The notes below the pieces were generated by a model, which saw only the letters and a list, made by a program, of their open reading frames with translations, searched no databases and was not told the DNA's origin. The translations under genes and the position numbers were made by a program. A stretch of 17,963 nucleotides of DNA from assembly GCA_023228045.1 (NCBI GenBank), contig JALOBY010000027.1, positions 1-17,963 of the forward strand. Reading direction: 5' to 3'. Origin of the DNA: Endomicrobiales bacterium (GTDB lineage Bacteria > Elusimicrobiota > Endomicrobiia > Endomicrobiales > JALOBY01). Of this stretch, positions 15,079-17,963 are shown one piece after another; positions within the stretch are counted from its first letter, which is position 1; each line of letters opens with the position of its first letter.

Positions 15079-15117
15079 AACTTCGCAGAGGAAATTGTTT
15101 TTCTTTGCGAAGTTTTA
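15079..15117 (+). terminator. Intrinsic terminator after the S1 gene
   Basis: AACTTCGCAGAG (15079-15090) pairs with CTTTGCGAAGTT (15103-15114) with one G-U pair in a 12-bp stem around a 12-nt loop. Only a short T-run (TTTT) follows. It lies 27 bp after the S1 stop. Confidence 0.7.
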
Positions 15118-15142
15118 TGTTTTGTTGTTGTGTGTTTTCTTT

Positions 15143-15228
15143 GTCACCCCGAAACGTAGTGAGGGGTCTTGGTGTTTCGTTTTTCCTTTTAAAGAAAGAT
15201 CTCTCTTCGCTTCGCTCATCGAGATGAC
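15143..15228 (-). repeat. Dispersed palindromic repeat cluster before the secreted enzyme gene
   Basis: Two units are seen. GTCACCCCGAAACGTAGTGA with following GGGG (15143-15166) forms a CCCC/GGGG stem. The unit 15197-15228 (AGATCTCTCTTCGCTTCGCT to GAGATGAC) matches that in the island's right arm at 3996-4027 base for base, and the left arm at 1386-1417 in inverted orientation. Together with the terminator it fills the 246-bp gap between the S1 gene and the next gene. I see no small gene here; the promoter of the next gene should lie in 15229-15297 but no convincing boxes were found. Confidence 0.8.
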
Positions 15229-15297
15229 AGGAATGTATAGGATTGCTGGAATCGTAACTAAATAGTTTATATGTATCAAACAGTTGTGAAGATAAAT

Positions 15298-17963
15298 ATG
15301 AAAAAAATTATTTTGATTATTATTGCTTTTTTTGCGCTTTTAGCATTTAGTTCAAATGCTTTTTGTGCCGCGGCTTGGGATGGCACAAGCGATGATGCAA
15401 TGCTTTTGTCTGTTGAAAAAGCCGCATTTATGTATTTTTGGTCCAATGCAAACAGTGGATATTATACAGTTGCAGAAAGGCAGGCAAACTGGACCTATCC
15501 TCCTTATAGACCATACTCTGCATTTTATGGTGTTTCTGCGGCAGGTATGGGCCTTGTCGCTATTTGTGTTGCGCATAAAAACGGTTGGATAACTTTATCG
15601 GTGGCAAAAGCAAGAATTGATTCAATTTTAAATGCACACTACAATGCACCTGAAAGCAGTGGAACTGCTTTATCAGGTGGGCTTGTACAGCACAATGGTT
15701 TCTTTTACCATTTCACAAAAAATGATGGAACAAGAGACAACTCAGGTACTGAGCTTTCTACAATAGACACAGCTTGGTTTATTACAGGCGCTCTCTTTGC
15801 AGGCCAGTATATAAAGGATAATGGCGGCGGCAGTGTAGAATGGGATACAGCAGATGCAATATATAGAAGAATTGATTGGCAATGGATGCGCAACGGAGGC
15901 AATTACTTAAAGTGGGCATGGACACCCGAAAACGGCTTTTCCGGTCAAGGCGATATAGCAGGATATAGCGAGGGTATATTTGCCTATTTTCTTGCTATGG
16001 GCTCACCCACACATCCGCTTTCAGATATAAATGGTTGGAATGCGCTTAGCTGCCTGCCAATATCGTACAAGGGACTTTCTTACATTTATGATGGTGGTAA
16101 TTCATTATTTTCGCACCAATATCCTGGCATTTTTATTGATTTTACTGGAAGAAAAACATCAAAATACGCTTCTTTTGCCTTAAATACCTACAATACAACC
16201 ATTCACCAGCACAGATATGCTTTTGATAATAGTTCAACATACTCCACATATGGTGAAAGCTTTGGTTTAAGCGCAACCGATGTTCCCGGTGTCGGAGAGT
16301 GGGATGGGCTTTGGGGGCTTGCTTATACCGCTTATGATACATCCGACAACGATGGAACAGTTTGTTTAAGCGCTATGGCCGCTTCCATAAATGAATTACC
16401 TTCATTAGTTAAAAAAAATATTCGTTATCTTCACGATACTTACGGTGCCGATATTTGGGGGAATTGGGGTTTCTCAGACAGCTATAAAAAAGACTCAGGG
16501 CTTACCGGACCAACCACATGCAAAAGCTGGGGCTGGGTAAACCCTCATATGATAAGCCATCAGCAGGGCTCAGTAATTTTGTCAATTGAAAATTACCGTA
16601 CTGGTTTAATTAAAAGTACTTTTATGGAAATCCCATACATTCAAACCGCGCTCAGCGCACTTGGTTTTACTTCAGACACTGTAAAACCAGCCCAAATTTC
16701 AAACATTGCAAAAAATTTGTATTTAAACCCTGCAAAAACCTCGGCACAAGTTAACTTAAGCTGGCTTGCTCCCGGCAATAACGACTACACGGGTGTAATT
16801 TCAAGTGGAGTTTATGAAATACGCTTTACAACTATCGCTGCCGATACATGGGACAGCGCCCCGCCGAATTATTTAAATTACAATATCGTATGGAGTACAA
16901 GAACAAACCCATCAGATGCACAAAGTTTTCTTCTAAATAATCTTGCGGCAGATACAACATATTACGCTTGGGTGCGTATAACAGATGATTGCTTTAACTG
17001 GAGCCCACTTGGTGACACAATTACTTTTAGGGCTGGCATTTCAAAAATATCGCCAAACGAGATGTATAATACAAACGCATCTGCAAGTGTTGTTTTTAAC
17101 GGTGATTGTTTTGACTCAGGAACTACGGTTAAACTAACAAAAAATGGCGAAGCAGACATACTCCCCATTTCTTCTTCTATACAAAGTTCAACTGCGATTA
17201 TTGCCACATTTAATTTATCAGCTAAAACAACCGGATACTATACGGCAATTGCAAATCTTGGCGGTTCGTCAGTTATGGTTTCAAGTTTTACAAATGGGTT
17301 TTTAATAAAGCCAATGGCAATAACAAGCATAAGTACAGGCGCCTGTTTTAATTCAAGCATACTGGGGCCGATAACTATAACTGGGGAAGGTTTTGTAAGT
17401 GGTGTAAGTGTAAATCTAGAAAAAGTTGGTTCTTCTGATATTGCTGGAACAAATGTTGTGCTAAATAGCGGTACAAGCATAAGTGCGGTTTTTAATGTAG
17501 TAGGCAAAAGCACAGGAAGCTGGACTATTAGCGTAACTGCCGGCTCTTTGACGGCAGAAAAGGCGAATGTGTTAACAATAAACCCAATGCAAATAACCTC
17601 AATAAGCACGAGCAGTGCATACAACACGGACACGAACAGGGCGATAGCGATAAGCGGGCAGGGATTTGTAGCAGGCGGGACAGTGAAGTTAAAGCGAAGC
17701 GGACAAAGCGATATATTGCCTACGAGCCAGAGTTATATAAACCAAAGCGAGATAGATTGCATAATGGGATTAACAGGGAAAGCGACAGGATACTGGGACT
17801 TGGAAGTAAGCACAGGCGGCGCGTCATCTTATGTGGTAACGCTATCGTCTGCATTGCGAATAAAGCCGATGATAGTAAGCACAATAACGCCGAATGTGGG
17901 TGTAAATGTTGGACAAATAAATATGGGAATTAAGGGTGAAGGTTTTGTCAGCCCGATACAAAT
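15298..17963 (+). CDS. Secreted glycoamylase-like (GH144-type) protein with Fn3-like and IPT/TIG repeats (3' truncated by window)
   Basis: This frame is open for 888 codons from ATG 15298 to the window edge without a stop. Residues 1-24 form a signal peptide (MKKIILIIIAFFALLAF...NAFCA). Residues about 30-461 match the putative glucoamylase domain (PF10091; GH144 includes endo-beta-1,2-glucanases): STIDTAWFITGALFAGQY near 154-171, GYSEG (222-226), MGSPTHPL (234-241), SHQYPGIFIDF (272-282), YGESFGLSATD (318-328) and ENYRTGL (431-437). Residues about 462-580 look like a fibronectin type III domain. Then come IPT/TIG-like repeats of 91-94 residues at 581-673, 674-764 and 765-858 and the start of a fourth at 859; the three complete ones end in xPM (KPM, NPM, KPM). 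The likely role is extracellular or surface hydrolysis of a beta-glucan; the substrate is inferred. Only a weak GAAG precedes the ATG. Minus-strand open frames within it are shadows. Confidence 0.88.
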   Translation, partial: MKKIILIIIAFFALLAFSSNAFCAAAWDGTSDDAMLLSVEKAAFMYFWSNANSGYYTVAERQANWTYPPYRPYSAFYGVSAAGMGLVAICVAHKNGWITLSVAKARIDSILNAHYNAPESSGTALSGGLVQHNGFFYHFTKNDGTRDNSGTELSTIDTAWFITGALFAGQYIKDNGGGSVEWDTADAIYRRIDWQWMRNGGNYLKWAWTPENGFSGQGDIAGYSEGIFAYFLAMGSPTHPLSDINGWNALSCLPISYKGLSYIYDGGNSLFSHQYPGIFIDFTGRKTSKYASFALNTYNTTIHQHRYAFDNSSTYSTYGESFGLSATDVPGVGEWDGLWGLAYTAYDTSDNDGTVCLSAMAASINELPSLVKKNIRYLHDTYGADIWGNWGFSDSYKKDSGLTGPTTCKSWGWVNPHMISHQQGSVILSIENYRTGLIKSTFMEIPYIQTALSALGFTSDTVKPAQISNIAKNLYLNPAKTSAQVNLSWLAPGNNDYTGVISSGVYEIRFTTIAADTWDSAPPNYLNYNIVWSTRTNPSDAQSFLLNNLAADTTYYAWVRITDDCFNWSPLGDTITFRAGISKISPNEMYNTNASASVVFNGDCFDSGTTVKLTKNGEADILPISSSIQSSTAIIATFNLSAKTTGYYTAIANLGGSSVMVSSFTNGFLIKPMAITSISTGACFNSSILGPITITGEGFVSGVSVNLEKVGSSDIAGTNVVLNSGTSISAVFNVVGKSTGSWTISVTAGSLTAEKANVLTINPMQITSISTSSAYNTDTNRAIAISGQGFVAGGTVKLKRSGQSDILPTSQSYINQSEIDCIMGLTGKATGYWDLEVSTGGASSYVVTLSSALRIKPMIVSTITPNVGVNVGQINMGIKGEGFVSPIQ

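Noticed and set aside
15298..15369. Lipoprotein signal (Cys23) for the secreted enzyme
   Set aside because: The residues before Cys23 (NAF) do not fit a lipobox. An ordinary signal peptide cut near Ala24 fits better.
16962..17633. Two minus-strand frames inside the secreted enzyme gene
   Set aside because: They are antisense to a continuous plus-strand frame with coherent domain structure. No ribosome-binding site or family motif supports them.

Overview
The window looks like chromosome of a low-to-moderate GC, anaerobic, Gram-negative-type bacterium. A four-subunit 2-oxoacid:ferredoxin oxidoreductase and a dicluster ferredoxin point to anaerobic ferredoxin-linked metabolism. A large secreted enzyme with a tail of tandem IPT/TIG-like domains, together with many short GTCAT...ATGAC palindromic repeats, would fit Elusimicrobiota, Omnitrophota or a related lineage. 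That placement is an inference from gene content, not from a marker comparison.

Layout from left to right. (1) The end of glyS (glycyl-tRNA synthetase beta chain), 1-942. (2) An AT-rich island at about 957-4300. It carries a YycJ-type metallo-beta-lactamase-fold protein and a small PIF1/RecD2-like helicase. It is bracketed by long inverted repeats that include a 114-bp stretch identical by eye (1330-1443 against 3970-4083). (3) A strong bidirectional terminator (4321-4361). (4) A long minus-strand run that reads, in order of transcription: nadK, recN, ferredoxin (GTG start), oxidoreductase alpha, beta, a 250-bp gap filled by repeats, gamma, and an ArgA-like N-acetyltransferase. (5) A divergent control region at 10333-10398 built on a perfect 23-bp palindrome that contains a TATAAT on each strand. 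(6) A plus-strand run of a membrane-anchored GyrI-like protein, ychF and an MFS transporter, nearly touching or overlapping, followed by a six-domain S1 protein with its own candidate promoter. (7) A terminator, a repeat cluster, and a large secreted protein open to the window end (15298-17963). That protein has a signal peptide, a glycoamylase-like/GH144-type (alpha/alpha) domain, an Fn3-like domain and at least three and a half IPT/TIG repeats.

Most genes outside the island are housekeeping: translation (glyS, S1, ychF), NADP supply (nadK), recombination repair (recN), 2-oxoacid oxidation and possibly arginine synthesis. The accessory parts are the island, the dispersed palindromic repeats (one block splits the oxidoreductase operon) and the modular secreted enzyme. 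The best candidate for an undescribed system is the MBL nuclease-like plus PIF1 helicase pair inside the inverted repeats.
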